DNA from: Klebsiella pneumoniae
GTDB taxonomy: Bacteria; Myxococcota_A; UBA796; SXON01
DNA: 64,000 nt
Assembly: GCA_945862325.1 (NCBI GenBank)
Contig: CAMAXZ010000016.1
Location: 23,911 to 87,910 of the forward strand
Direction: 5' to 3'
The number at the start of each line of letters is the position of its first letter. Within the stretch, counting starts at the first letter, position 1. The notes under the pieces were generated by a model. That model ran no database searches, was not told the origin of the DNA, and saw nothing but the letters and a program-made list of their open reading frames with translations. Below, piece after piece: positions 9,143 to 16,979 of this stretch. Both the position numbers and the translations under genes were made by a program.

Positions 9143-9170
9143 CATTTATCGCGAGGCCCGGCCCCGTCAA
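9143..9170 (-). promoter_or_regulatory. Candidate sigma-70-type promoter for rplC
   Basis: On the minus strand TTGACG (9170-9165) is separated by 16 bp from TAAATG (9148-9143). The -35 box matches five of six consensus bases and the -10 box matches three. It sits directly after the stop codon of the upstream lipoprotein gene (9175) and would give a leader of about 80 nt before the rplC ATG. It would explain how rplC is expressed outside an S10 operon. No attenuator hairpin was seen in the leader. Confidence 0.42.
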
Positions 9171-9174
9171 GCGC

Positions 9175-10305
9175 TCAGAGCGAGATGCCCAGGCCCTGGA
9201 GCTGGATCGGCCAGTCGCCGTTGACCGGGTCGTTGGACAAGATGTGCGCGATGTTCGTGTCGAACGTCTCGCTCGGCAGGTCGATGCAGGTGCCGGTCGT
9301 GGTGTACGCGATGTTGAAGCTCGTCGTGTCGCCGGGCGCGAGCACCGTGCGCGAGAACCCGGTGATTCGGAACGTGCCGCAGGTGGCGATGGTGTCGTTG
9401 GTGACCGTGGCGGTGTTGAGCTGGAGGTCCTGGTCGCCGCGGTTCTCGACGGTGATCGTCCGCCGGTCTTCGCTTCCGAACAAGCTCGTGAAGTCGGTGA
9501 TCGCGTTGCCCACGTCCACGTCGATGATCGGCGCGCACGCGTCGCAGAGGTCGGCGCCGGAGCCGCGGAGGTCGACCCGCGTGGCGCCGTCGGGGTCGTT
9601 GCTCTCGATGGTGACCGTGCCGGAGTAGTCCCGGACCGCGCTCGGCTGGAAGGACACCTGCATGACCCGCGTTGCGCCGGGGGAGAGGGTCATCGGCGCG
9701 GTGAGGGTGCCGCTGGTGGTGAACACGGCGTCGGAGACGCGGATCTCCGAGATCGTCAGGTCGTCGTCGCCGGTGTTGCTCACCGAGAACGACGTGATCG
9801 CGGCGTCGCCGAGGTCGACCTCTCCGAAGTCGTACGAGCCAGGGTTGAGCGAGAGCTCTCCGGCGGGACCCGGAGGATCGTCGGTGTCGCCGCCGGTGTC
9901 GGTGTCGCCGCCGGTGTCGTCCCCGACGCCGGAGCCGGTGAGGGCGACGGCGGCCTCGGCGCCCGCGCCGGTGGTGAGCAGCATGGAGCCGGCGTGGTCG
10001 CCCACGGCGTCCGGCCAGAACTCGACCTCGATCGTGGTGTCGCCCGGGGGGCACTGCACGAAGTCGCGCGACGCGCTGAACACGTCGCCGCCGTCGATCG
10101 ATGCGCTCACCTGCACCGGCGTCGTGCCGGGGTTGCTCACCAGCAGGGACTCCACGCCCGCCGCGCCGACGGCCACCGGGCCGAAGTCGAGCGACGTGAC
10201 GGACAGCGTGAGCGGTCCGAGCTGGCCGGTCGCCGAGAGCTCGTCGGCCTTCGGCACCCCTTCGAGCCCGATACAGCCGCCGATCAACGCGATCAATCCG
10301 ACCAT
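9175..10305 (-). CDS. Lipoprotein with repeated ASH/choice-of-anchor-D-like domains, last gene of the glt-like block
   Basis: A 376-residue lipoprotein with lipobox LIGGC near residue 11. It contains three beta-sandwich repeats of the HYDIN/ASH or choice-of-anchor-D kind. Each has an LxFGxVxVG start (SLDFGPVAVGAAG, SYDFGEVDLGDAA) and an LxPGxT middle with a closing DLRGSG-like strand. A Thr/Gly/Asp linker (GGDTDTGGDTDD) separates the first and second repeats. It starts 13 nt downstream of the beta-barrel gene at 10319, with AGGGG before the ATG, so it is probably co-transcribed with the glt-like genes. The likely role is an outer-membrane-anchored structural or binding protein; the link to the Glt machine rests on position only. 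Confidence 0.8.
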   Translation of the reverse strand: MVGLIALIGGCIGLEGVPKADELSATGQLGPLTLSVTSLDFGPVAVGAAGVESLLVSNPGTTPVQVSASIDGGDVFSASRDFVQCPPGDTTIEVEFWPDAVGDHAGSMLLTTGAGAEAAVALTGSGVGDDTGGDTDTGGDTDDPPGPAGELSLNPGSYDFGEVDLGDAAITSFSVSNTGDDDLTISEIRVSDAVFTTSGTLTAPMTLSPGATRVMQVSFQPSAVRDYSGTVTIESNDPDGATRVDLRGSGADLCDACAPIIDVDVGNAITDFTSLFGSEDRRTITVENRGDQDLQLNTATVTNDTIATCGTFRITGFSRTVLAPGDTTSFNIAYTTTGTCIDLPSETFDTNIAHILSNDPVNGDWPIQLQGLGISL

Positions 10306-10318
10306 GTCGGCCCCTCGC

Positions 10319-11077
10319 TCAGAACGTGTACTTGAAGGCCCCGGTGGCGTTGAGGCCGAGGTCCCACCCGATGGTGTACGTCACGTCGACGTCGACCCCG
10401 ACGGAGAAGTGGGACAGCTTCGTGTAGTATTCGAGCGTGGGACCACCGAACACGACCGGCTTGACGCCGGAGTGATGGCCCGGATCGAGGCCGTACTCGG
10501 GGAGCACGTCGGTCTGCCAGGCCTCGGCGTTGACGAGCAGCGGGCTCATCATGACGCCGCCGCCGACGCGGGCGCCGATGCCGACGCGGCGCGACGGGTA
10601 GAAGCTGATCTCGTAGTTCGCGGCGAGGGTGTACGTGCGGAGGTCGCCCTGGGTACACGCGGCGCCGCCGCCGGCGGCCATGCAGCCGAAGGACGCCTGC
10701 GTGAGGTAGTCCTCGCCGTTGTGAAGACCCTGCTGGAGGGACACTTCCCACGCCATGGACTGGTTTTCGTTGTCGACGAAGTCCTGGCCGACCGCGAGGG
10801 AAACGAAGGTGCCCGGCTTGACCCAGTCGGAGAACTGGAGGAGGTACAGCGCCGAGCCGGCGTTGGCCTTGAGGTAGAAGCCGCGGACGACCTCGCGGAT
10901 CTGCCCGGCGGACTGGCGGCGTTCGCCCGGTTCCTCTTCTTCCTCTTCTTCCTCTTCGTCCTGCGCGACGCCATCGAGCGCGCGGAGGTCGCGAGGGCTC
11001 ACGGAGTCGAGCGCGAACGAGGCCGGCAACGTATCGGAGGCGTTGGCGAGGGAGGCGAGGAACAGCGAGCTCAGCAT
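10319..11077 (-). CDS. Outer-membrane beta-barrel protein in the GltH/NfsH position
   Basis: A 252-residue protein from the ATG at 11077, with a signal peptide (MLSSLFLASLANAS). A run of nine Glu follows at about residues 40-48, then a beta-rich region with alternating aromatic strands (VRGFYLKANAGSALYL, LRTYTLAANYEISFYP, VDVDVTYTIGWDLG) ending in a terminal aromatic FKYTF, as expected for an outer-membrane barrel. In M. xanthus the last genes of the glt and nfs sets include a beta-barrel protein (GltH/NfsH), and this occupies the same place after the G genes. A CglE-type barrel is an alternative name. A GTG 36 nt upstream is in frame, but it gives no better signal peptide. Confidence 0.62.
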   Translation of the reverse strand: MLSSLFLASLANASDTLPASFALDSVSPRDLRALDGVAQDEEEEEEEEEPGERRQSAGQIREVVRGFYLKANAGSALYLLQFSDWVKPGTFVSLAVGQDFVDNENQSMAWEVSLQQGLHNGEDYLTQASFGCMAAGGGAACTQGDLRTYTLAANYEISFYPSRRVGIGARVGGGVMMSPLLVNAEAWQTDVLPEYGLDPGHHSGVKPVVFGGPTLEYYTKLSHFSVGVDVDVTYTIGWDLGLNATGAFKYTF

Positions 11078-11117
11078 CGTAGGGCACCCTGGCACGAAGC
11101 GACAGTTTAGCACATGG

Positions 11118-11152
11118 GGCCGGGGCGCGGAAGGAAACCACGCGCCCCGGCC
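11118..11152 (-). terminator. GC-rich hairpin after the second G gene
   Basis: A perfect 12-bp inverted repeat (GGCCGGGGCGCG at 11118-11129, its complement at 11141-11152) with an 11-nt loop lies 18 nt past the stop codon at 11171. There is no T-run after it on the minus strand, so it may slow or stabilise the transcript rather than terminate it. Confidence 0.45.
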
Positions 11153-11170
11153 ATCGAGCGGCCCTGTGTA

Positions 11171-12526
11171 TCAGGCCGAGAACAAGAACGGGTACGAGAC
11201 CACCACGATCCCGCCGCCCTTCGGCTCCGGGAACTGCATGCGCAGGAACCGGCCGTTGATGCAGGACTCGGCCGCCGCGTTGTTGAGCGTCGAGGTCTTG
11301 GTGGTGGCGGTGCTCACGGAGCCGTCCTTCGCGATCACGAACTTGATGACGACCTTGCCGGCGAGGCTGGGCATCCGCGCGAGCTCGCGCCGGTAGCAGT
11401 ACCGGATGCTCTCCAGGTTGCGCTTGACGACTGCGTCGATGAGGGACTTGTCCAGCGCGCCGAGCACGAGCACGTCACCCGCTGCGCCGCCGATCGCGCC
11501 GCCTGTGCCGCGCTCCCAGGCTCCGCCGCTCGCCGCCCCGGCACGGCCGTCGCGCCCCATCGTCAGGTCGCCCACGCTGCCGACGGTGCCGCCCCCGCCC
11601 ATGTTGGAGCCGCTCCATCCGGCCCCGGGGCCGCTCTGCGTGCTGCGACCCCCCACGATCTTCGTCACCCCGTCGAGGATCCCGCCGCTCAGGCCCGAGC
11701 TCCCGAGGATGTCGCGCAGCGCGGCGTCGTTGTTCAACGCGGCCATGAGCCCCGCGTCCGCGACAGCGCGCTCGTCGTTCGCGCGCCGAGTGACCTCGGG
11801 TCGCCGGTTCGGGTCGCGCTTGCCTTCGCCCTCGGCGCCCCGCGGCTTGGAGGCGCTCGCGGCGGAGGACTCGGCCGGGGTAGCCTTCGCCGGCGGCGGC
11901 GGGGGCGGGACGAGGTCCTGGATGAGCTGAACGAGGCGGTCCTCGTCGGTGTTCCACGACGCGTCCGTGGGCACGTCCGTGCGGGCGCCGATCACCCCGA
12001 GGATCACCGCGACGATCCCGACGAACCCCACGCTCGCGAGGAGCGTCGGATCCGCCTCGTTCCAGGCCGCGGGAAGCACGGGCTTCGACGGCCACACCAT
12101 CTGCGCCACGAAGGTGACGAGCCCCAGGCGCACGATCACGCGCGTGTCGGGGTCCATCCGCAGCCGGAGCGCGCCGTCCTGCGTCGACACCACGTCCGCG
12201 AGACGTTGAGACGTGTCGCCCCGAAGCACCGACACATCCCAGCCTGTATCGGCGACGAGCACCCATGCGTCGCCGTCCGCTTCGAACAGCGACCGAGCCG
12301 TGTCGCCGCCGAGCACCTCCTCGGGGCAGCCGAGCGCGTCGCGCTCGCGCCCCACGCGCACGTGCGCCCCGCGGGCGTACGGCGTCACGTCGAGCACGGA
12401 CGCGCCGAACACCCGTGCCACCTCGAGGACACGCCCGGCTCTCCGATCCGCGAGCTGTTCGCTCGCCCTGGCGCTCGCCTCGACGAGCCAGCGCACCGGA
12501 TCGAGCCCGGTGTCGGGCCTCTCCAT
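11171..12526 (-). CDS. GltG-like protein lacking the FHA domain (G paralog 2)
   Basis: A 451-residue inner-membrane protein and shortened paralog of the gene at 12762. Homology to that protein begins at residues 30-40 (RVLEVARVFGASV against VLEVAQVFGDSV), so the FHA domain is missing. A single membrane span lies at about 165-185 (VGFVGIVAVILGVIG), followed by a PPPPPP stretch, a Gly-rich linker and the C-terminal AgmX/PglI-type TonB-like domain (ALDKSLIDAVVKRN, IRYCYRRELAR, FPEPKGGGIVVVSYPF). In the Glt complex, TonB-like proteins of this kind link the motor to outer-membrane parts. The ATG at 12526 follows GGAAGAC; an in-frame ATG at 12580 has no clear ribosome-binding site. A terminator and palindromic DNA separate it from the other G gene, so it may be separately controlled. 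Confidence 0.75.
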   Translation of the reverse strand: MERPDTGLDPVRWLVEASARASEQLADRRAGRVLEVARVFGASVLDVTPYARGAHVRVGRERDALGCPEEVLGGDTARSLFEADGDAWVLVADTGWDVSVLRGDTSQRLADVVSTQDGALRLRMDPDTRVIVRLGLVTFVAQMVWPSKPVLPAAWNEADPTLLASVGFVGIVAVILGVIGARTDVPTDASWNTDEDRLVQLIQDLVPPPPPPAKATPAESSAASASKPRGAEGEGKRDPNRRPEVTRRANDERAVADAGLMAALNNDAALRDILGSSGLSGGILDGVTKIVGGRSTQSGPGAGWSGSNMGGGGTVGSVGDLTMGRDGRAGAASGGAWERGTGGAIGGAAGDVLVLGALDKSLIDAVVKRNLESIRYCYRRELARMPSLAGKVVIKFVIAKDGSVSTATTKTSTLNNAAAESCINGRFLRMQFPEPKGGGIVVVSYPFLFSA

Positions 12527-12605
12527 GCTGTCTTCCACGATCGCTCCTGGGACCGCGGTTGTTGAAGGGCCGAGTCCCATCTACATCTTCGGCGCGTGTG
12601 GGCGT

Positions 12606-12691
12606 GGCTGTGTCAGCCGAGGGCAACACCTGTGTCGTTCTGGTGTCGCCCGCGTGTGGAGGGCTCGTCAGCGCGACACACCGCGTGTGTC
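12606..12691. promoter_or_regulatory. Cluster of inverted repeats carrying GTGTC/GACAC half-sites
   Basis: The 181-bp gap between the two G genes holds three short inverted repeats: GGCTG-tgt-CAGCC (12606-12618), ACAC-ct-GTGT (12626-12635) and GACACAC-cgc-GTGTGTC (12675-12691). The last is a 7+7 bp palindrome. All carry TGTG or GTGTC elements, and they lie upstream of the second G gene and past the terminator of the first. They look like operator sites for a dimeric regulator, but no regulator is known. Confidence 0.35.
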
Positions 12692-12701
12692 ACGCGTGAG
12701 G

Positions 12702-12740
12702 CAAAAACGACGACGGGGCCAGGTTGCCCTGGCCCCGTCG
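12702..12740 (-). terminator. Rho-independent terminator after the first G gene
   Basis: A perfect 13-bp stem (12711-12723 with 12728-12740) has a 4-nt loop and, read on the minus strand, is followed by CGTTTTTGC, giving a five-T run. It lies 22 nt past the stop codon at 12762. This is the clearest intrinsic terminator in the window, and it cuts the glt-like block between its two G paralogs. Confidence 0.82.
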
Positions 12741-12761
12741 GAGTCGCTCAGCCTCTGGGCA

Positions 12762-14654
12762 TCAGCCCGGGGAGAAGATGAACGGGTAGCTGACGATGAC
12801 GATGCCGCCGCCCTTCGGCTCGGGGAACTGGAACCGCATGAATCGGCCGTTGATGCAGCTCTCGACCGCGGAGTTGTTCATCGTCGTGGTCTTCGTCGTG
12901 GCGGAGGACACCGTGCCGTCCTTCGCGATGACGAACTTGACGGTGATCTTGCCGCCGAGCGCCGGGTTCTTGGTGAGCTCGCGCTGGTAGCAGTAGCGGA
13001 TCTGGCTCATGTTGCGCTTGATGACCGCGTCGATGAGCGACTTGTCGAGGGCGCCGAGGATGATCGGGTCGCCGCCGACGGTGCCGATGCCGCCTTCGCC
13101 CTTCGAGCCGAACTCGCCGCCGCCCTTGCCGTAGCCCGAGGCGCCCGACCCACGGCCCTTCGTGCCGAGGCCGCCGAGGCCCTCCGCCGTGCCGCCGCCG
13201 CCGAGGCCCGAGCCACGGGCGCCGAGGCCGCCGGAGCCGATCTGCGTGCCCTTGTTGCCGATCAGGCCGCCGATGCCGCTCATCATGTCGGCGTTCAGGC
13301 CGGTGTTGCCGAGCACGCCGTCGAGCGCGGAGTCGTCGCGAAGCGCGCCGAGGAGACCGGCGTTCTCGGCGATCTCCTTGTCCAGCTGCTGCTTCTGCAT
13401 CTGGACCTTGTCGCCCTTCGCCTTGTCCATCTTGGCGTCTTTCTTGCCGACCTTGCCCTCTTCCTTCTTGGCCTTCGCGCCCTCGCCGGCGTCCGGGTTC
13501 TTGTCCGGCTTCTTCTTGTCCTTGAGCTCCTCTTCCTTCTTCTCGAGCTGGAGCTCGACGAGGCGCTCCTCGAGGTCGTTGTTGGAGGACTCGGGCGGAG
13601 GCGGGGTGATGGCGAGCGCGATGCCGAAGAGGATCGCGACGGCGGTGAAGAACACCCAGATGCCGAGGAACGGGTAGTCGATCTCTCGACCCCACTCGGT
13701 GACCACCTGCTTGGACTTGTAGACCTTGTGCGCCACGAACACGGTGTGTCCGAGGTCGACCACGAGGCGGGACTTGTCGTTGATCTCGATCTGGATCGTC
13801 GAGCCGCTGCGCTTGGCCTTGCCTTCCGCCGCGAGCTCCGCGAAGGTCTTGCGGGTGTCGTCGACGTCGACGAAGCCGGCCCACTTGTCGGAGGCGTTGC
13901 ACACCCAGTTGCCGCCGATGTTCTCGAACAGCGCGTAGTCGTCGCTCGGGAGCATGTCGGCCGGCACGAAGAACTGGCTCTTCCACTCTTCGTGGAAGCC
14001 GAAGCCGGTGAAGTGCTTGGACACGCCGGAGCCGAGGGTGGCCTTCTGGCTCGGTCCGAAGTGCTTGAGCTCGCAGACCGAGTCACCGAACACCTGCGCG
14101 ACCTCGAGCACCATGCCGCGCGACCGGTCGGCGTTCGCGTCGCCAGCGGCGGTGGAGGCGCGCATGACGAAGGCCATCACGTCCTCGACGGCGTCGTCAT
14201 CGTCGGCCGCGGCCGTCGGCGTGCCGTTCGGCGCGGTGGCGTCGTCGTGCGTGGCCTCGCGCTTGGACAGGGAGACCGCCGCCCAGGGCGCGGCGCCCTC
14301 GACGCGGGTGGCCTCGTCGTCGGAGAAGGCCGCGGCGTCCGTGATGCGCACCACCACCCGCACCGGCCCGAAGCCGAGGGTGTCGCCGCTGGCGACGGGG
14401 GCGTTGGCGACCGGGGCGCCGTTCAACGTCGTGGACTGGTCGCCCACGAGGTCGAGGAGCTGCACGCTGCCGTCGCCGTTGACGTTCACGACGGCGTGCA
14501 GGTCCTTCAGGGCCGGGTGATCGATCCGGAGCTGGGCGTCCGGGCCCTTGCCGATGCGGACGCTCTCGGCGGAGGACTCCTCACGACGGACGAATTCGCC
14601 GCCGTTGAAGATCTCGAAGGTGAGGACGAGAGAACCGGAGGTCTTGCCGGCCAT
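12762..14654 (-). CDS. gltG: GltG-like protein: FHA domain, membrane span and AgmX/PglI-type C-terminal domain (G paralog 1)
   Basis: A 630-residue protein. Residues 10-105 form an FHA-like domain (VRIGKGPDAQLRIDHPALKDLHAVV, with the G-pocket and later LNGAPV), which normally reads phospho-Thr. After a linker and a second cytoplasmic region comes one membrane span at about 325-347 (LGIWVFFTAVAILFGIAL), then PPPP, a charged Lys/Glu coiled-coil (355-430), a Gly-rich linker and the TonB-like C-terminal domain from about 535 (ALDKSLIDAVIKRN, IRYCYQRELTK, FPEPKGGGIVIVSYPF). GltG/PglI and NfsG have this layout and couple the AglRQS proton channel to periplasmic and outer-membrane parts. AAGGA precedes the ATG. 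A strong terminator follows the gene. Confidence 0.78.
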   Translation of the reverse strand: MAGKTSGSLVLTFEIFNGGEFVRREESSAESVRIGKGPDAQLRIDHPALKDLHAVVNVNGDGSVQLLDLVGDQSTTLNGAPVANAPVASGDTLGFGPVRVVVRITDAAAFSDDEATRVEGAAPWAAVSLSKREATHDDATAPNGTPTAAADDDDAVEDVMAFVMRASTAAGDANADRSRGMVLEVAQVFGDSVCELKHFGPSQKATLGSGVSKHFTGFGFHEEWKSQFFVPADMLPSDDYALFENIGGNWVCNASDKWAGFVDVDDTRKTFAELAAEGKAKRSGSTIQIEINDKSRLVVDLGHTVFVAHKVYKSKQVVTEWGREIDYPFLGIWVFFTAVAILFGIALAITPPPPESSNNDLEERLVELQLEKKEEELKDKKKPDKNPDAGEGAKAKKEEGKVGKKDAKMDKAKGDKVQMQKQQLDKEIAENAGLLGALRDDSALDGVLGNTGLNADMMSGIGGLIGNKGTQIGSGGLGARGSGLGGGGTAEGLGGLGTKGRGSGASGYGKGGGEFGSKGEGGIGTVGGDPIILGALDKSLIDAVIKRNMSQIRYCYQRELTKNPALGGKITVKFVIAKDGTVSSATTKTTTMNNSAVESCINGRFMRFQFPEPKGGGIVIVSYPFIFSPG

Positions 14655-14714
14655 GGTCGAATCCTTCCCGTCCGTGGAGACGGGGCGAGAGCGGTCGGGG
14701 AGGTGGGCGAGGGC

Positions 14715-14993
14715 CTACTTCACGTCGTCGATGGACTGCTCCATCTCCGCGTTGAAGTCGGCGCGCAGCTTGATGAGCGGGTTGAAGGACGCCTTCTTGC
14801 GGTCGAGCACCAGCTGGCTCTGGGGCTTCTGGAGCTCGCCGGCGACGTCGAGGCCCTCGAAGTCGATCTCGGTCTTGGACTTGTACTGGACCTTGCGGCC
14901 GTCTTCGCCCTCTTCGTCCTGGGCGAGGGCGCCACCGGCGAAGACGGCGCCGAACGAGGCGAGAGCGAGGACGCGGACGATGAAGCGGGTCAT
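14715..14993 (-). CDS. Small secreted protein in the GltF/NfsF position (F paralog 2)
   Basis: A 92-residue protein with a signal peptide ending near GGALA, an acidic stretch (QDEEGEDG) and a small domain reading TEIDFEGLDVAGELQKP, then VLDRKKASFNPLIKLRADF. The last block is shared with the upstream gene at 15099 (TEIEFEAASLGGELARP, LIQVRQNF), so the two are tandem paralogs. It lies between the TPR lipoprotein gene and the FHA-G gene, where M. xanthus clusters carry a small F protein; identity with GltF or NfsF is inferred from position alone. GGAG lies 6 nt before the ATG. A periplasmic location is expected. Confidence 0.7.
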   Translation of the reverse strand: MTRFIVRVLALASFGAVFAGGALAQDEEGEDGRKVQYKSKTEIDFEGLDVAGELQKPQSQLVLDRKKASFNPLIKLRADFNAEMEQSIDDVK

Positions 14994-15098
14994 GAACGAC
15001 TCCGTAGCGGGCTGGGTGCATCTTCCCCCGTACCGGGGCCCGAGACAACGGGTGGGGGGTAAAAGGATCGTCTAGCGGACGACATGGCGCTGTGCAGT

Positions 15099-15356
15099 CT
15101 ACCTGAGCGCCGCCGCTTCGTGGGCCGAGACGTCCACGAAGTTTTGACGCACTTGGATGAGGCTCACGAAGCCGAGCCGCCGCACTTCAGCGACGACCAT
15201 GCCCGAAGGGCGCGCGAGCTCCCCCCCCAAACTGGCGGCTTCGAACTCGATCTCGGTGCGCGCGGCATAGCGCGCCTGTTCGGGCGGTTGAACGACGGTG
15301 GCGTCGGGGGCGGGAGCGGTCTGGGCTTGGGACGAGAGCACGAGGGCGAGCAGCAT
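15099..15356 (-). CDS. Small secreted protein in the GltF/NfsF position (F paralog 1)
   Basis: An 85-residue protein with a very short signal sequence (MLLALVLSSQAQ) and the same domain as the next gene (RTEIEFEAASLGGELARP, LGFVSLIQVRQNF). GGAGG sits 5 nt before the ATG. It follows the TPR lipoprotein gene across a 90-nt gap holding a hairpin. A 105-nt gap to the second F gene contains a weak stem followed by CCTTTT at about 15061-15085, possibly partial termination. The function is unknown; a small periplasmic part of the Glt/Nfs-like assembly is the best guess. Confidence 0.66.
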   Translation of the reverse strand: MLLALVLSSQAQTAPAPDATVVQPPEQARYAARTEIEFEAASLGGELARPSGMVVAEVRRLGFVSLIQVRQNFVDVSAHEAAALR

Positions 15357-15410
15357 GAAGACCTCCGCCCGTGGAACGTAGGGGCGGGGCGTCGCTTACA
15401 CCTCGTGTCG

Positions 15411-15435
15411 CAGCCCCGCGAAGACCGCGGGGCTG
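15411..15435 (-). other. Hairpin between gltE-like and first F gene
   Basis: A perfect 10-bp inverted repeat (CAGCCCCGCG, loop AAGAC, complement) begins 12 nt past the stop codon at 15447. No T-run follows, so it is more likely an RNA stability or partial-termination element within the operon than a full terminator. Confidence 0.45.
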
Positions 15436-15446
15436 GACGTGGGGCG

Positions 15447-16967
15447 CTACTGCGGGGCGGGCGCGGGGGCCGGCGCGGGGGCAGGGGCCTCGGGAGCAGG
15501 AGCCGGCGCGGGAGCCTCGGGCGCCGGCGGGGGAGCCGCCACGCACGTGGACTTGACGGCCTCGATCATCGCGAGCGGCTCTTCGAGGAGGGTGCGCGTG
15601 TCGGGGGCCGACGCGTAGTCCTTCTCGGCCACGACCATGTCGACCTGCTCGAGGTACATCGTGACCATCTCGACCGTCTCGGGCGAGGCGGCCGCGATGC
15701 ACGCGTCGGCGATGTCCTTCTTCATCTGGTCGGAGAGCTTCTTGATCTCGTCGAGCAGCGCCTTGTTGCGCTCCTCGCGCTGACGCTTCTCTTCTTCGGC
15801 CTTCTTCCGCGCCTCTTCGGCCTTCTTGAACTCGGCCTCGAGGAGCTTGACCTCTTCGATCTTCTTGAAGATCGGGTCGTCCGGCGAGAGCTGACCGGCC
15901 ATCACCTTCTGGAAGTCCTCGAGCAGCTTCACCGCGAGAGAGAACTTCTTGGTGTAGTTGGCGTGGAGCACGGCGGCGTTCAGCACCAGCGTGCGGTTCT
16001 TCGGGTCGCGCTTGAGCAGCCCCTCGTAGATCTTCTCTGCCTTGTCGTACTCCTTCATGCCGCGGAGCGCGATGGCGTAGCCCATCTGGGCGTCGAGGTT
16101 GTTCGGCGCCTTGCGGCTGGCGACCTCGAGGGACTTGACGGCGGTGCCGTAGTCGCCGGAGTCGAGCGCGATGTAGCCGAGGTTGAGGTTCGCCTCGAGG
16201 TTCTCCGGGTCGAGCTGGAGCGCCGTCTTGAACTCCTGGATCGCCGCCACCTCGTCGCCCTTCGTGAGGTACACGACGCCGAGGTTGTTGTAGATGCCGG
16301 GGTCCTTGTCGGACAGCGTGCGCGCCTTCTCGGCGCAGAGCACGGCCATGTCGTAGTTGCCCTGGGCGTAGTACGCGCCCGAGAGGTTCCGGTACGCGCC
16401 GACGTTCTTCGGGTCGCGGGCGAGCACCTCCTGGGCCTCCTTCACCGCCTCGTCGAACTTCTTCGCGGCGGTGAGGGCGTCCGTGAGGTTGTTGCGCGCC
16501 TTGAGGTCGTCCGGGTTCGCGGCGATGTACTTGCGGTACACGTCCGCGGACTCCGCGCCCTTGCCCGCGGTGGACAGCGCGGCGCCGAGGTTGAACACGG
16601 CGGCGGTGTACGTCGGCTGCAGCTCGAGGGCCTTGCCGTAGTACCGGGTGGCCTTGTCGAGGTCGCCCATGCGTTCAGCGGCGAAACCTGCGTTGAACCA
16701 CGCCTTCGCCATACCGGGCTGGACGCCCGGAGGCGCCGTGGCCGCGCCCGTCTCGGGGTTGACGATCGGCGGAACGCCTTCGCCCACCGCGCGCTCGAAG
16801 GCGCCGAGCGCCTTCTGCCAATCGGAGCTTTGAAGCGCCATGACACCGAGCTTGAACTCGGCTTGGGCGTCGATCGAGCCAGCCACGGCGGTAGGATCCG
16901 TCTGGGTCGTGTTCTTCGGCCCGCACGCGGCGAGACCGAGGACGAGGAGGAGGGGGAGAGCGCGCAT
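15447..16967 (-). CDS. gltE: TPR lipoprotein, GltE/AglT-like
   Basis: A 506-residue lipoprotein with lipobox LGLAAC at about residue 15. Residues 35-330 are a row of TPR units with the usual pattern (NAGFAAERMGDLDKATRYYG, NNLGVVYLTKGDEVAAIQEF, NLGYIALDSGDYGTAVKSLE). A charged coiled-coil (AEEARKKAEEEKRQREERN) follows, then a helical part and an Ala/Pro-repeat tail. The TPR array with a lipid anchor matches AglT/GltE and NfsE, which join the periplasmic and outer-membrane layers of the gliding or spore-coat machine. The stop of the upstream large TPR gene is 12 nt away, so the two are in one transcript. Confidence 0.78.
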   Translation of the reverse strand: MRALPLLLVLGLAACGPKNTTQTDPTAVAGSIDAQAEFKLGVMALQSSDWQKALGAFERAVGEGVPPIVNPETGAATAPPGVQPGMAKAWFNAGFAAERMGDLDKATRYYGKALELQPTYTAAVFNLGAALSTAGKGAESADVYRKYIAANPDDLKARNNLTDALTAAKKFDEAVKEAQEVLARDPKNVGAYRNLSGAYYAQGNYDMAVLCAEKARTLSDKDPGIYNNLGVVYLTKGDEVAAIQEFKTALQLDPENLEANLNLGYIALDSGDYGTAVKSLEVASRKAPNNLDAQMGYAIALRGMKEYDKAEKIYEGLLKRDPKNRTLVLNAAVLHANYTKKFSLAVKLLEDFQKVMAGQLSPDDPIFKKIEEVKLLEAEFKKAEEARKKAEEEKRQREERNKALLDEIKKLSDQMKKDIADACIAAASPETVEMVTMYLEQVDMVVAEKDYASAPDTRTLLEEPLAMIEAVKSTCVAAPPPAPEAPAPAPAPEAPAPAPAPAPAPQ

Positions 16968-16979
16968 CGGTTCGTCGTC

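Noticed and set aside
7038..9170. A single 710-codon minus-strand frame spanning rplC to the small membrane protein
   Set aside because: Only its last 113 codons look like a protein; the rest is out of frame with rplC and the YHYH gene, both of which are clear.
15061..15085. Intrinsic terminator between the two F genes
   Set aside because: The stem is only 5 bp and the T-run four bases; noted in the F1 entry but too weak to list as a terminator.
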